Shown here: positions 1-9,462 of the stretch, one piece after another
Numbering within the stretch: position 1 is the stretch's first letter
How the letters are laid out: each line of letters opens with the position of its first letter
Origin: Rhodoferax sp. OV413
GTDB lineage: Bacteria; Pseudomonadota; Gammaproteobacteria; Burkholderiales; Burkholderiaceae_C
Direction of reading: 5' to 3'
NCBI GenBank assembly: GCA_945861785.1
Contig: CAMAWD010000025.1
Location: 1-64,000 of the forward strand
Length of the DNA stretch: 64,000 nucleotides
The notes under the pieces: model-generated
What the model saw: the letters and a program-made list of their open reading frames with translations, nothing else
Database searches by the model: none
What the model was told of the DNA's origin: nothing
Position numbers and translations under genes: made by a program

Positions 1-1974
1 GGCACGCGAACGCACCACGGTGCGGGCCGCCTCGATCGATTCCTTCATCACGTCGCCCAGGGTACCGGTGCGGATGATGGCGCCCTTGCCCGGCACGTTC
101 ACGGCTTCGATGGTCAGCAGGTCGCCGCCGACTTCGGTCCACGCCAGGCCAACCACCTGCCCCACCTGGTTCTGGTCTTCGGCGCGGCCATAGGTGTACT
201 TGCGCACGCCCAGGAAATCATTGAGGTTGTCCTCGGACACAACCACCTGCGCGGTCATCTTCTTGAGTTGCAGGCCCTTCACCACCTTGCGGCAGATCTT
301 GGACAACTCGCGTTCGAGCGAGCGCACGCCGGCTTCTCGGGTGTAGTAACGCACGATGTCGCGCACTGCACCCTCGGTGATGCTCAACTCGGCATCTTTC
401 ACCCCGTTGTTCTTCAGTTGCTTGGGCAGCAGGTATTTGATCGCAATGTTGCTCTTCTCGTCCTCCGTATAGCCGGACAAGCGTATGACCTCCATCCGGT
501 CCAGCAGGGCCGGTGGAATGTTCATCGAGTTGGATGTCGCGACGAACATCACGTCGCTCAAGTCAAAGTCGACCTCGACATAGTGGTCGCCGAACTTGTG
601 GTTCTGCTCCGGGTCGAGCACCTCCAGCAATGCGCTGGAAGGATCACCCCGGAAGTCGGTACCCAGTTTGTCGATCTCGTCGAGCAGGAACAGCGGGTTG
701 CGTGTTCCGACCTTGGACAGGCTTTGAAGCACCTTGCCCGGCATGGCGCCAATGTAGGTGCGGCGATGCCCGCGGATCTCGGCTTCGTCGCGCATGCCGC
801 CCAGGGCCACGCGCACGTACTTGCGCCCTGTAGCCTTGGCGATGGACTGGCCGAGAGAGGTCTTGCCAACCCCCGGCGGGCCGACCAGGCAAAGAATCGG
901 TGCCTTGACCTTGTCCACGCGCTGCTGGACCGCGAGGTATTCCAGGATGCGGTCCTTGACCTTGTCGAGGCCGAAATGGTCTTCGTTCAACACGTTCTCG
1001 GCATTGCCGAGGTCGTGTTTGATCTTGGTCTTGGCGGCCCAGGGCAAACCGGCCAGCACATCGATGTAGTTGCGCACCACAGCTGCCTCGGCAGACATGG
1101 GTGACATCAGCTTGAGCTTCTTGAGCTCCCCCTCGGCCTTCTTCAAGGCGTCCTTGGGCATCTTGGCGGCCTTGATCTTCTTCTCGATTTCGTCTATGTC
1201 GGCGCCGTCTTCACCCTCACCAAGCTCCTTCTGTATCGCCTTGACCTGCTCATTGAGGTAGAAGTCGCGCTGGTTTTTCTCCATCTGCCGCTTGACGCGC
1301 CCGCGAATTTTCTTGTCCACGTTGAGAATGTCGACTTCGCGCTCGATCTGCTCGAACAGGTTTTCGAGCCGTTCTTTCACGCTTGCAAGGCTCAGTACAG
1401 CCTGTTTGTTGTCCAGTTTCAACGGCAGATGGGCGGCAATGGTGTCGGCCAGTCGACCAGCATCGTCAATGCTGGAAATCGAGGTAAGGATTTCGGGCGG
1501 TATCTTCTTGTTCAGCTTGACGTACTGGTCGAACTGCTGCATCACCGCACGGCGCAGTGCTTCGATCTCGCTCGCCTTGCCGTGGCGCGCGGTCAGACCT
1601 TCAGCGACCGGTTCGACCGGTGTCACGTTGGCGGTGAAAAAAGCCTCGCCCTCCTCGATCTTGTTGACCAGCGCCCGCTGGTGGCCCTCCACGAGGACCT
1701 TGACCGTTCCATCGGGCAGCTTCAGCATCTGCAGGATCGTCGACACACAACCAACATCAAACATGTCGGACACAAGCGGATCGTCCTTGGCAGCGGCCTT
1801 TTGGGCCACCAGCATGATCCGCCGTTCGGACTCCATGGCAGCCTCGAGGGCCTTGATGCTTTTGGGTCGCCCGACAAACAGCGGAATGACCATGTGCGGA
1901 AAAACAACAACGTCGCGCAGGGGCAGAAGCGGCAAGTCCAGTGGGGTGGCGGGGAGCAGTGTGGAACCAGACAT
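1..1974 (-). CDS. lon: ATP-dependent protease Lon (3' end outside window)
   Basis: Lon is a cytoplasmic ATP-dependent serine protease that degrades misfolded and regulatory proteins. The visible 658 residues hold the N-terminal substrate-binding domain (starting MSGSTLLPATPLDLPLLPLR) and most of the AAA+ module. Walker A reads GPPGVGKTSLGQ, and Walker B/sensor motifs appear as FLLDEID and VATSNS. The frame stays open to base 1, so the C-terminal protease domain with the Ser-Lys dyad lies outside the window and its integrity cannot be judged. The start is the ATG at 1974. It is the last of the co-directional set tig-clpP-clpX-lon, 144 bp after clpX, so it probably has its own promoter. The family assignment is very secure. 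Confidence 0.97.
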   Translation of the reverse strand, partial: MSGSTLLPATPLDLPLLPLRDVVVFPHMVIPLFVGRPKSIKALEAAMESERRIMLVAQKAAAKDDPLVSDMFDVGCVSTILQMLKLPDGTVKVLVEGHQRALVNKIEEGEAFFTANVTPVEPVAEGLTARHGKASEIEALRRAVMQQFDQYVKLNKKIPPEILTSISSIDDAGRLADTIAAHLPLKLDNKQAVLSLASVKERLENLFEQIEREVDILNVDKKIRGRVKRQMEKNQRDFYLNEQVKAIQKELGEGEDGADIDEIEKKIKAAKMPKDALKKAEGELKKLKLMSPMSAEAAVVRNYIDVLAGLPWAAKTKIKHDLGNAENVLNEDHFGLDKVKDRILEYLAVQQRVDKVKAPILCLVGPPGVGKTSLGQSIAKATGRKYVRVALGGMRDEAEIRGHRRTYIGAMPGKVLQSLSKVGTRNPLFLLDEIDKLGTDFRGDPSSALLEVLDPEQNHKFGDHYVEVDFDLSDVMFVATSNSMNIPPALLDRMEVIRLSGYTEDEKSNIAIKYLLPKQLKNNGVKDAELSITEGAVRDIVRYYTREAGVRSLERELSKICRKVVKGLQLKKMTAQVVVSEDNLNDFLGVRKYTYGRAEDQNQVGQVVGLAWTEVGGDLLTIEAVNVPGKGAIIRTGTLGDVMKESIEAARTVVRSRA

Positions 1975-2000
1975 AGCAAAACCTTTTCGTTACCAACTCA

Positions 2001-2029
2001 AGATGGATGGCATGGCGGGAATTTCAACC
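2001..2029 (-). promoter_or_regulatory. Possible heat-shock (sigma-32) promoter of lon
   Basis: On the minus strand, GGTTGAAA is followed after about 13 bases by ATCCATCT, resembling the sigma-32 consensus CTTGAAA and CCCCATNT. It sits 27-55 bases upstream of the lon start. The -10 match is partial. It was noted because lon is commonly heat-inducible; this is inference. Confidence 0.3.
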
Positions 2030-2118
2030 CGTCTTTTGATTATCGACGTCATCGGCAATGTATCGCCCCGAACAGGAACGGATTTGGCCATCAGATGCAG
2101 GCGTTCAACGGAACGGGC

Positions 2119-3384
2119 TCAGGCCTTCTTGGCCAGTTCCCGGTAAACCAGCAGCGGCCGCTTGTTTTCCTCGATGGTCGACTCGTCGACCACGACTTTG
2201 TCCACATTGGCTGCATTCGGCAGCTCGAACATGGTGTCGATGAGGGATTGCTCCAGGATGGAGCGCAGCCCACGCGCGCCGGTCTTGCGCGCAAGTGCCT
2301 TCTTGGCAATGGCCTTGAGGGCCGACGGACGGATTTCGAGGTCGACGCCTTCCATGGAAAACAGCTTGGCGTATTGCTTGACGAGCGCGTTCTTGGGCTC
2401 GACCAGAATCTGCACCAGGGCATCTTCGCTCAGCTCGGCCAGGGTGGCGACAACCGGCATACGTCCGACCAGTTCCGGAATCAGGCCGAACTTGATCAGG
2501 TCTTCCGGTTCGACGTCCTTGAAGACCTCGGTCAGGCTGCGCTGTGCCTTGCTCTTTACGGCAGCACCGAAACCGATCCCGGAGGCTTCTGTCCGGTTGT
2601 CGATCACTTTTTCAAGACCGGAGAAGGCCCCGCCACAGATAAACAGGATGTTGGTGGTATCGATCTGGACAAAATCCTGGTTGGGATGTTTGCGACCTCC
2701 TTGCGGAGGCACGCTGGCCATCGTCCCCTCAATGAGCTTGAGCAGGGCTTGCTGCACACCCTCACCCGACACATCGCGGGTAATCGACGGGTTGTCCGAC
2801 TTGCGGGAGATTTTGTCGATCTCGTCGATGTACACGATACCGCGCTGGGCACGGTCCACCTCGTAATTGCAACTCTGCAGCAACTTGAGAACGATGTTTT
2901 CAACGTCCTCGCCAACGTAACCCGCTTCTGTCAGGGTGGTGGCGTCGGCCATCACAAAGGGAACATCGAGCATTCGGGCGAGGGTTTGGGCCAGCAAGGT
3001 CTTTCCGGAGCCGGTGGGGCCGATCAGCAGGATGTTGCTCTTGGAGAGCTCGACATCGTCCTTCTTGGCCTTTTCCTTGTGGCGCAGGCGCTTGTAGTGG
3101 TTGTAGACAGCCACCGCCAGAGTCCGTTTGGCTGGCTCCTGCCCGATCACATAGTTGTCGAGGTTGGCCTTGATCTCGGCCGGTGTGGGCAATTCTCCGC
3201 GCGCGTCCTTGGACACCGTGCTGGGAGGCAGTTCGTCACGGATGATTTCGTTGCAGAGCTCGATGCATTCGTCACAGACAAAAACCGACGGACCGGCGAT
3301 CAGCTTCTTCACCTCATGCTGGCTCTTGCCGCAGAACGAGCAGTAGAGGGTTTTTTCGCCGGATGCGCCTTTTTTCTCGGCCAT
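2119..3384 (-). CDS. clpX: ClpX, ATPase subunit of ClpXP
   Basis: ClpX is the unfoldase that recognises substrates and feeds them into the ClpP chamber. The 421-residue protein begins [20 protein letters not shown]. Cysteines 15, 18, 37 and 40 form the zinc-binding domain, GPTGSGKT at 122-129 is Walker A, and VYIDEIDK is Walker B. A GIGFGA segment matches the ClpP-docking IGF loop. The frame is open further upstream, but the ATG at 3384 gives the normal N-terminus just before the zinc finger. Length is typical. It lies 108 bp downstream of clpP on the same strand. Confidence 0.97.
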   Translation of the reverse strand: MAEKKGASGEKTLYCSFCGKSQHEVKKLIAGPSVFVCDECIELCNEIIRDELPPSTVSKDARGELPTPAEIKANLDNYVIGQEPAKRTLAVAVYNHYKRLRHKEKAKKDDVELSKSNILLIGPTGSGKTLLAQTLARMLDVPFVMADATTLTEAGYVGEDVENIVLKLLQSCNYEVDRAQRGIVYIDEIDKISRKSDNPSITRDVSGEGVQQALLKLIEGTMASVPPQGGRKHPNQDFVQIDTTNILFICGGAFSGLEKVIDNRTEASGIGFGAAVKSKAQRSLTEVFKDVEPEDLIKFGLIPELVGRMPVVATLAELSEDALVQILVEPKNALVKQYAKLFSMEGVDLEIRPSALKAIAKKALARKTGARGLRSILEQSLIDTMFELPNAANVDKVVVDESTIEENKRPLLVYRELAKKA

Positions 3385-3492
3385 GGAATCAATGCCTTTT
3401 ACGAAGTTACGCCATGATACCGAAACGTACCAGGCCAGACCGCGACCCGACGGCCACCGCAGTGCAGCCAAACGCGGCAGAATCGTCCACCA

Positions 3493-4113
3493 TCAGGCCC
3501 GCTTGGTTATCACCTGGTCGATGACGCCATAGTCCTTGGCCTCGTCGGCAGACATGTAATAGTCGCGTTCTGTGTCGCGCTCGATGCGCTCCAGCGGCTG
3601 ACCGGTGCATGCGGCCAGGATCTTGTTCAGTTGTTCGCGTGTCTTGAGGATTTCGCGCGCCTGGATTTCGATCTCGGTCGCCTGACCCTGGCTGCCGCCG
3701 GAAGGCTGGTGGATCATGATCTTCGAATTTGGCAGGGAAAAGCGTTTCCCCTTGGCCCCGGCCGCCATCAGGAATGCGCCCATGCTCGCCGCAAAACCAG
3801 TGCACAACGTGGACACGTCCGGCTTGATGAAATTCATGGTGTCGAAAATCGCCATGCCGGCCGACACCGACCCACCCGGGGAGTTGATGTAGAACGAGAT
3901 GTCCTTGTCGGGGTTCTCGCTTTCGAGGAACAACAACTGCGCCACCACCAGGTTGGCGGTCTGGTCATTGACCGGGCCGACCAGAAAGATAACCCGCTCT
4001 TTCAGCAGACGCGAGTAGATGTCGTAGGAGCGCTCGCCCCGACCGGATTGCTCGATGACCATGGGCACCATGCCCAGTCCTTGCGTCTCATAGGCACTGT
4101 TACGAAAATTCAT
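3493..4113 (-). CDS. clpP: ClpP, proteolytic subunit
   Basis: ClpP is the tetradecameric serine peptidase of ClpXP and ClpAP. The 206-residue sequence has the full catalytic triad at the spacing seen in E. coli: Ser110 in GFAASMGAF, His135 in MIHQPSGG and Asp184 in RDTERD. The N-terminal residues before [14 protein letters not shown] look like the usual short propeptide. It sits between tig and clpX on the same strand, the standard proteobacterial order, which supports joint control with clpX. Confidence 0.98.
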   Translation of the reverse strand: MNFRNSAYETQGLGMVPMVIEQSGRGERSYDIYSRLLKERVIFLVGPVNDQTANLVVAQLLFLESENPDKDISFYINSPGGSVSAGMAIFDTMNFIKPDVSTLCTGFAASMGAFLMAAGAKGKRFSLPNSKIMIHQPSGGSQGQATEIEIQAREILKTREQLNKILAACTGQPLERIERDTERDYYMSADEAKDYGVIDQVITKRA

Positions 4114-4225
4114 GCTGGTTCCAAAGTGTTAGAACGCGACACCCCACGGGCCGCTCTTGTGCAAATGCGGCCGCATTTGTCAACTGCAAGCCGGTCCTGC
4201 GAATCAAAACTGTACCTGCCAAAAC

Positions 4226-5536
4226 TCAACTCTGCCCCATCAACTCGTCGAAGTCCACCGCCTTCGTGGTGACCTTGACCTGGCCCATCACGTACTCCGT
4301 GACATTGTTCTCGATCACGATCGATTCCACCTCGGCCATGCGCTTGTTGTCGCCGTAGTACCAGCGCGCCACCTCCAAGGGCTTTTCGTAACTGGCCGCC
4401 AGATCATCGATATGGGCCTTGACCTGGTCCGGACGGGCATGCAGGCTGTTGGCACGCACAAGTTCGGCAACCACCAGGCCGAGCCGGACGCGGCGCTCGG
4501 CTTGCGGGCGGAAGACTTCTTCCGGGATGGGCGCCTTGTCGGCATCCTTCACGCCGCGTTGCTTCAGATCGGCCCGGGCGTTTTCAATCATGCGCTCCAG
4601 CTCCGACTGCACGCTGGCGTTTGGCAGGTCGAGCTGGGCCTTGGACACCAGTGCATCCATGGCTGCCTGCTTGTTGCGTGACAAGAGCCGGAACTTTACC
4701 TCGCGCTGCAGGTTTTTGCGGATGTCGGCGCGCAGGCCGTCGACGCTGGCGTCGCCATTTCCGAGCGACTTGGCGAGCGCTTCGTCGACCTCGGGCAGGT
4801 GCGCCGCTTCGATCTTCTTGACGGACACCATGAAATCAGCCGTCTTGCCTGCCACGTCCTTGCCATGGTAATCGGCCGGAAACGCCAACTGAAATGTCTT
4901 GCTCTCGCCGACCTTCATGCCAGACGTGGCCGCCTCGAATTCCTTGAGCATCTGGCCGTCACCGAGGATGAACTGGAAATCCTGCGCCTTGCCGCCGGAG
5001 AATGGCTCGCCGTCGATCTTGCCTTCGAAATCGACCGTTGCACGGTCGCCGGTCTGGGCCGGTGCGTCATGTGGACGCAGGGCAAAAGTGCGGCGTTGCT
5101 TGCGCAGGATGTCGAGCGTCTTGTCGATCGCGGCATCGGTCACCTCCGACGTCAGCTTTTCCACTTCCACACCCGCCAGGTCACCCAGCGCGACTTCGGG
5201 GAACACTTCGAAGACGGCGTCGAAAGCCATTTCGCCCTCGGGCGATCCTTCTTTTTCGGTGATGCGCGGCTGGCCGGCCACCCGCAGCTTGGCCTCGTTG
5301 GCGGCACTGGCAAACGCCTCGCCCACCTTGTCGTTCATGACTTCGTAGTGCACCGAATATCCATACCGCTGCGCCACCACGTTCATCGGGACCTTGCCGG
5401 GGCGAAAACCATCCATCTTGACCGTCTTGGCAAGGCGACGCAACCGCGACTGCACTTCGTTCTGGATCACGTTGACTGGCAAGGTCAAGGTCATCTTGCG
5501 CTCGAGCTTCTCGAGGGTTTCAACACTAACAGCCAT
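4226..5536 (-). CDS. tig: Trigger factor, ribosome-associated chaperone
   Basis: Trigger factor binds the ribosome exit tunnel and shields nascent chains. The 436-residue protein has the N-terminal ribosome-binding domain with the signature GFRPGKVP at residues 43-50. An FKBP-like PPIase domain follows (GDRATVDFEGKIDGEPFSGG in the middle third), then the helical C-terminal chaperone arms. Length fits the family (about 430). An AGGAG Shine-Dalgarno lies 6 bases before the ATG at 5536. It is the first protein gene of the tig-clpP-clpX-lon block, just downstream of tRNA-Leu. Confidence 0.97.
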   Translation of the reverse strand: MAVSVETLEKLERKMTLTLPVNVIQNEVQSRLRRLAKTVKMDGFRPGKVPMNVVAQRYGYSVHYEVMNDKVGEAFASAANEAKLRVAGQPRITEKEGSPEGEMAFDAVFEVFPEVALGDLAGVEVEKLTSEVTDAAIDKTLDILRKQRRTFALRPHDAPAQTGDRATVDFEGKIDGEPFSGGKAQDFQFILGDGQMLKEFEAATSGMKVGESKTFQLAFPADYHGKDVAGKTADFMVSVKKIEAAHLPEVDEALAKSLGNGDASVDGLRADIRKNLQREVKFRLLSRNKQAAMDALVSKAQLDLPNASVQSELERMIENARADLKQRGVKDADKAPIPEEVFRPQAERRVRLGLVVAELVRANSLHARPDQVKAHIDDLAASYEKPLEVARWYYGDNKRMAEVESIVIENNVTEYVMGQVKVTTKAVDFDELMGQS

Positions 5537-5671
5537 GCTTAACTCCTAATATTTTCGGGGACTCATCCGGTCTCCCTTTGACACAGAAACTTCCTGCCGA
5601 CCGCGCATCACGCCCCGCCGTTCGCCAGCGGCGGCCATGGCGGCAACCCGTCCACAGCCAGTTTCTCTCGG

Positions 5672-5758
5672 TGGTGCGCGGGGGGGGACTCGAACCCCCA
5701 CATCCTTGCGGACGTCAGGACCTAAACCTGGTGCGTCTACCAATTTCGCCACCCGCGC
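5672..5758 (-). tRNA. tRNA-Leu (anticodon UAG)
   Basis: The 87-nt gene on the minus strand folds as a class II tRNA. The acceptor 5' strand GCGCGGG pairs with CCCGCGC, followed by discriminator A and an encoded CCA (5672-5674). The D-loop region contains GGTAGACGC, the anticodon loop has TAG in TTTAGGT, a long variable arm is present, and the T-loop reads GGTTCGAGTCC. The closest textbook match is tRNA-Leu(UAG). It reads toward tig, so tig may be partly co-transcribed with it. Confidence 0.95.
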
Positions 5759-5815
5759 CCGACAACGACACACGGCGGCCCATGGAGCCGCCCCTGGAAT
5801 CGGCAGCCTTGGAGT

Positions 5816-6329
5816 TTAACCTGCCGCCAAAGGGATCCGCTTCACGCGGTACAGCGCCGCGTACATCGCTGGCAAAGCCAGCAATGTCAGAATCGTCGCC
5901 ACGACCCGGAACTGCACCGGATACGGCACCGGCGGACCATTTGGAAGCAATTTCACACGGGCGCGCACCTCGGGGAACTCCTGCGCCATCAGCGCCGGCA
6001 GCCGGACGCGGAACGCCTCGCGCGCACGCAGGTCTTTCGGAATGATGATGAACTGCGACACGTTGGTCTGGGGGAACAGCAGGTCCATCGGCAGATAGAA
6101 CCGGGGCACACCCGAACCGACCCAGGTGCTGAAGCTGGTCACGCCCACCTCGTCCGAGCAGGCGTTTCTCAACGCGCGGCGGCATGGCTTCGTTCGCAGC
6201 GAACGACGTGCCCTCCGGAAACCAGATGTCCAGCCGCGACTCCACCCTGGCACGCACCTCGCCTGCGAACTCGGGGCTGCTGCCAAGGAACAAGGCCAAA
6301 ACGGCCCGGTAGAGCGGGGGATTTTTCAT
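5816..6329 (-). pseudogene. Remnant of an RND multidrug/metal efflux permease
   Basis: Two minus-strand frames together give a fragment of an RND permease periplasmic domain. The first (from 6329) contains RLDIWFPEGTSFAANEAM and ends near RVEKRLL at about 6156. After a one-base shift (one extra G near 6155) the second frame continues with TSFSTWVGSGVPRFYLP, QTNVSQFI and VKLLPNGPPVPYPVQFRV. It then jumps straight to TLLALPAMYAALYRVKR, which is how the extreme C-terminal membrane helix of such pumps usually ends. RND permeases are about 1,000 residues, so most of the gene has been deleted. The 5' part before RLDIW is also unlike the family. The family is recognised from memory of these motifs; inactivation is seen directly. 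Confidence 0.75.
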
Positions 6330-6358
6330 GACAGGCCATGGGCCGAGCCGCAGGATTT

Positions 6359-6380
6359 TTAATGACTAACTGGTCATTAA
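6359..6380. promoter_or_regulatory. TetR-type operator (perfect palindrome)
   Basis: TTAATGAC, a 6-base spacer, then GTCATTAA: a perfect 8-bp-armed inverted repeat. It closely resembles operators of AcrR/TetR repressors that control RND efflux operons. It lies 29 bases upstream of the decayed RND gene (other strand) and 33 bases upstream of the hpnC start. No matching tetR gene is adjacent. The operator role is inferred from shape and context. Confidence 0.55.
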
Positions 6381-6413
6381 TAGAGAGGAAAGCCTGATCC
6401 CTGTCAAGCGACA

Positions 6414-7310
6414 ATGTCTTTCGTGAAGCGTGACCCTGCCCCTTATCGCCCGCCATCAGAGCACTACGAGAACTTCCCGGTCGCGTCGTGGTTGTGCCCG
6501 CCGCGCCTGCGTGCGCCAATTGCCGCCATCTACTGGTTCGCCCGCACCGCCGACGACATTGCGGACGAAGGCGATGCCGAAACTTCGCACCGCCTGGCAG
6601 AACTCGCGAGTTTCCGGGCCGACCTGATGGCCATCGGCCAGCAGCATGCACATTCGGGCAGATGGCCACAGGTGTTCGACCCGCTGGCAGCCATGGTGAT
6701 GCAGTTTCAACTCCCGATTTCGCTGCTTGCCGACCTCCTCGCCGCATTCGAGCAGGATGTCGCATACACGGCGCAACGCCGCCGCTACCAGACGAACACA
6801 GAGTTGCTGGACTACTGCAGCCGGTCCGCCAACCCTGTCGGACGCCTGCTGCTGCACCTGTACGGCGTGTCCGGCGAAACGGCCCTGGCACGCAGCGACC
6901 TGATCTGCACCGCGCTGCAATTGGTCAACTTCTGGCAGGACGTTCGAACCGATATCCACCGGCAGCGCTGGTACCTCAGCGCCGAACAGATGCAGCGCCA
7001 CGGAGTGACAGATGCCGACCTCCTGCAGGATGCCGATTGTCCACGGGCATCCAGGATGCTGGCCGCCTGCGCCAGTGCGGCCGAAGCCATGATGCGCGAT
7101 GGCGCCCCGCTGGCGCTTGGTTTGCCGGGGCGGGCCGGGTGGGAATTGCGCCTGGTGGTTCAGGGGGGATTGCGCATCCTGGAGAAAATGCAGCACATGA
7201 ACCATGCAACCTGGCGCGCCCGACCAAGCATCGGCAAGGCCGACCTGCCGCTGCTGCTGTGGCGCGCATGCCGCATGCGGAACACCCACTCTGAGCCGCT
7301 TCCCGCATGA
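6414..7310 (+). CDS. hpnC: Hydroxysqualene synthase HpnC
   Basis: HpnC converts presqualene diphosphate to hydroxysqualene in the HpnCDE route from farnesyl diphosphate to squalene. The 298-residue all-helical trans-isoprenyl synthase has the first Asp-rich motif DDIADE at 47-52 and the second region NFWQDVRTD near 172-180. Both match squalene/phytoene synthase family members that bind diphosphate through magnesium. hpnD follows with a 4-bp ATGA overlap, so the two are translationally coupled. The Hpn order C-D-E is diagnostic and separates it from a carotenoid phytoene synthase. No squalene-hopene cyclase is in the window. Confidence 0.92.
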   Translation: MSFVKRDPAPYRPPSEHYENFPVASWLCPPRLRAPIAAIYWFARTADDIADEGDAETSHRLAELASFRADLMAIGQQHAHSGRWPQVFDPLAAMVMQFQLPISLLADLLAAFEQDVAYTAQRRRYQTNTELLDYCSRSANPVGRLLLHLYGVSGETALARSDLICTALQLVNFWQDVRTDIHRQRWYLSAEQMQRHGVTDADLLQDADCPRASRMLAACASAAEAMMRDGAPLALGLPGRAGWELRLVVQGGLRILEKMQHMNHATWRARPSIGKADLPLLLWRACRMRNTHSEPLPA

Positions 7311-8158
7311 CGCCAGAACAGTACGTTCAGCAGAAGGCCGCCGGGTCCGGCAGCAGTTTCTACTACGCATTCCTGTTTTTGCCCAAACCACGGCGTGCGG
7401 CCATCACCGCTTTTTATGCCTTCTGCCGGGAGGTCGATGATGTCGTCGACGAAACCACCGACAGCGGCGTGGCGGCCACCAAGCTGGCCTGGTGGCGCAC
7501 CGAAATTGCCAGGTCCTTTGCCGGGCAGCCCAACCACCCGGTGATGCGGGCGTTGATGCCACTCTGCCCCGACTACCGCATCGGGCAACACCATCTGCTG
7601 GCCGTCGTGGACGGGTGCCAGATGGACCTGGAACAGACGCGTTACCTGGACTACCCCGGGTTGCAGCGTTATTGCCACCTGGTGGCGGGTATCGTGGGCG
7701 AGGTCGCCGCCAATATCTTCGGCCAGACCAGCCCCGAGACGACAGCCTACGCACACCGGCTGGGCCTGGCACTGCAACTCACCAACATCATCCGGGACGT
7801 GGGCGAGGACGCGCTGCGATCCCGCATCTACCTTCCGGTGAATGAACTGCAGCAGTTTGGTGTCAAGGCACACGAAATCCTCAAACGCGTGGAGGGGCAG
7901 GAGTTTCACCAGCGCTTCTCAACCCTGATGCGGTTCCAGGCCGAACGGGCGCACCGCTGTTACGACGAGGCATTGGCACTGCTGCCGGCGGTCGACAGGC
8001 GGGCACAGAAGCCTGGCCTGATGATGGCCAGCATCTACCGTGACCTACTGCGCGAGATCGAGCGTGACGACTTTCTGGTGCTGCGCCAGCGGGTCAGCCT
8101 CACGCCGCTGCGCAAGTTGTGGCTGGCATGGCGCGTGCAGGCGCTCGGTCGTCTTTGA
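7307..8158 (+). CDS. hpnD: Presqualene diphosphate synthase HpnD
   Basis: HpnD condenses two farnesyl diphosphates into presqualene diphosphate, the first committed step to squalene. The 283-residue protein begins MTPEQYVQQKAAGSGSSFYY. It carries DDVVDE at 44-49 and the second aspartate motif NIIRDVGEDA, typical of the family. It overlaps hpnC by 4 bp and hpnE by up to about 30 bp, indicating one transcript. Phytoene synthase is the main alternative by fold, but an HpnC paralog on one side and an HpnE oxidoreductase on the other support HpnD. Confidence 0.93.
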   Translation: MTPEQYVQQKAAGSGSSFYYAFLFLPKPRRAAITAFYAFCREVDDVVDETTDSGVAATKLAWWRTEIARSFAGQPNHPVMRALMPLCPDYRIGQHHLLAVVDGCQMDLEQTRYLDYPGLQRYCHLVAGIVGEVAANIFGQTSPETTAYAHRLGLALQLTNIIRDVGEDALRSRIYLPVNELQQFGVKAHEILKRVEGQEFHQRFSTLMRFQAERAHRCYDEALALLPAVDRRAQKPGLMMASIYRDLLREIERDDFLVLRQRVSLTPLRKLWLAWRVQALGRL

Positions 8159-9462
8159 GCCCGCGCGCGCAGCGGGTTGCCATCGTCGGTGGTGGCTGGT
8201 CGGGAATGGCCGCCGCAGTGGAGGCCACCCTGGCCGGCCATGCTGTGACCGTATTCGAGGCCAGCCGCAGCCTGGGCGGACGCGCGCGCGCCCTGCCCTG
8301 CGTTTTGCCGGACGGCACCGGCACCACACTCGACAACGGCCAGCATGTCCTGATCGGCGCGTACACCGAGACGCTGCGGCTGATGGAACTGGTGGGCATC
8401 GACCTTGCACAGGCACTCATGCGCCTCCCTTTGAGGCTGCTGTTTCCCGACGGTGGCGGCCTGCGGTTTCCGCGCTGGCCGGCGCCGCTCGATGCAATCA
8501 CAGGCATTGCCGGTGCGCGCGGGTGGACGCTGGCAGACAAGGCCAGCCTGGTGCGCCTGGCGCTCCAGTGGCGGCGCACAGGTTTTCGCTGCGCGGGCAA
8601 CACATCGGTCTCAGACTTGTGCACCGGGCTGACACCCAGGATCCTGGCCGACCTGATCGAGCCCCTGTGTGTATCGGCGCTGAACATCGGCTGCCAACAG
8701 GCCAGCGGACAGGTGTTCCTGCGCGTGCTGCAGGATGCCATGTTCGGCGGCAGTGGCGCATCCCACCTGATGCTGCCGCGCGTGGACCTCACGGCCTTGT
8801 TTCCGGGGTCCGCAGCCAGCTGGGTCACGGCCCGTGGCGCCCATGTTCACATTGGAGCGCGCGTGCAGCCGCAGTGGGCGCAGGGCTCGTTATGGCGTGT
8901 CGGCGACGCCGTGTTCGACCAGGTCCTGGTGGCAACCGGCGCGCCTGAAGCCGCCCGGCTGGTCGACACAGCAACAGCAGCTGCAGCAGAGCCGGACCGC
9001 CATCACGCGCAGGCCTGGGCAGACACTGCCCGGGCGTTGCAGCATACGGCGATCACCACCGTCTATGCCTGGGCCTGCGGCGCGGCACTGCCACATCCCT
9101 TGCTTGCGCTGCGCAGCCACGCGGACGCCCTGTCCCCCTGCCCGGCACAGTTTGTTTTCGACCGAGGCCAACTCGGCGGGCCACCTGGCCTGCTTGCATT
9201 TGTGGTGAGCGCCAGCAGCGGCGACCGGGAGACCGCGCAACAGCAGGTGCTGCAACAAGCCCGCAGGCAATTGGGTCTGACGCTGCTGCCGGTCCGGACC
9301 ATTGTGGAAAAGCGGGCGACCTTCGCCTGCACCCCGGGGCTGCAAAGACCAGCCGTGCAAATCCTGCCCGGCCTGCGTGCCTGCGGTGACTACGTGCAGG
9401 GGCCCTATCCCGCCACACTCGAGTCCGCAGTGCGCGCAGGTGTTGCGGCTATTCGATCTTGA
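8128..9462 (+). CDS. hpnE: Hydroxysqualene dehydroxylase HpnE (FAD-dependent)
   Basis: HpnE reduces hydroxysqualene to squalene with FAD. An N-terminal Rossmann dinucleotide motif, VAIVGGGWSGMAAAVEA, begins about 10 residues after the overlap with hpnD. The body resembles amine-oxidase/phytoene-desaturase-like proteins (ASRSLGGRAR; TLDNGQHVLIG). The C-terminal FAD contact is GDYVQGPYPATLESAVRAG. The start is uncertain: GTG 8119 and ATG 8128 lie inside hpnD. A TTG at 8155 would give a 4-bp TTGA overlap and a protein starting right before the Rossmann strand. The 3' end overlaps the convergent Bug gene by 14 bp. Confidence 0.9.
   Translation: MARAGARSSLSPRAQRVAIVGGGWSGMAAAVEATLAGHAVTVFEASRSLGGRARALPCVLPDGTGTTLDNGQHVLIGAYTETLRLMELVGIDLAQALMRLPLRLLFPDGGGLRFPRWPAPLDAITGIAGARGWTLADKASLVRLALQWRRTGFRCAGNTSVSDLCTGLTPRILADLIEPLCVSALNIGCQQASGQVFLRVLQDAMFGGSGASHLMLPRVDLTALFPGSAASWVTARGAHVHIGARVQPQWAQGSLWRVGDAVFDQVLVATGAPEAARLVDTATAAAAEPDRHHAQAWADTARALQHTAITTVYAWACGAALPHPLLALRSHADALSPCPAQFVFDRGQLGGPPGLLAFVVSASSGDRETAQQQVLQQARRQLGLTLLPVRTIVEKRATFACTPGLQRPAVQILPGLRACGDYVQGPYPATLESAVRAGVAAIRS

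Noticed and set aside
1429-3417. A 662-codon plus-strand frame opposite lon and clpX
   Set aside because: Antisense shadow of two certain genes; no domain or ribosome site.
6414-8158. Carotenoid (phytoene) synthases
   Set aside because: Two adjacent synthase paralogs followed by an HpnE-type flavoprotein are the signature of the HpnCDE squalene route.
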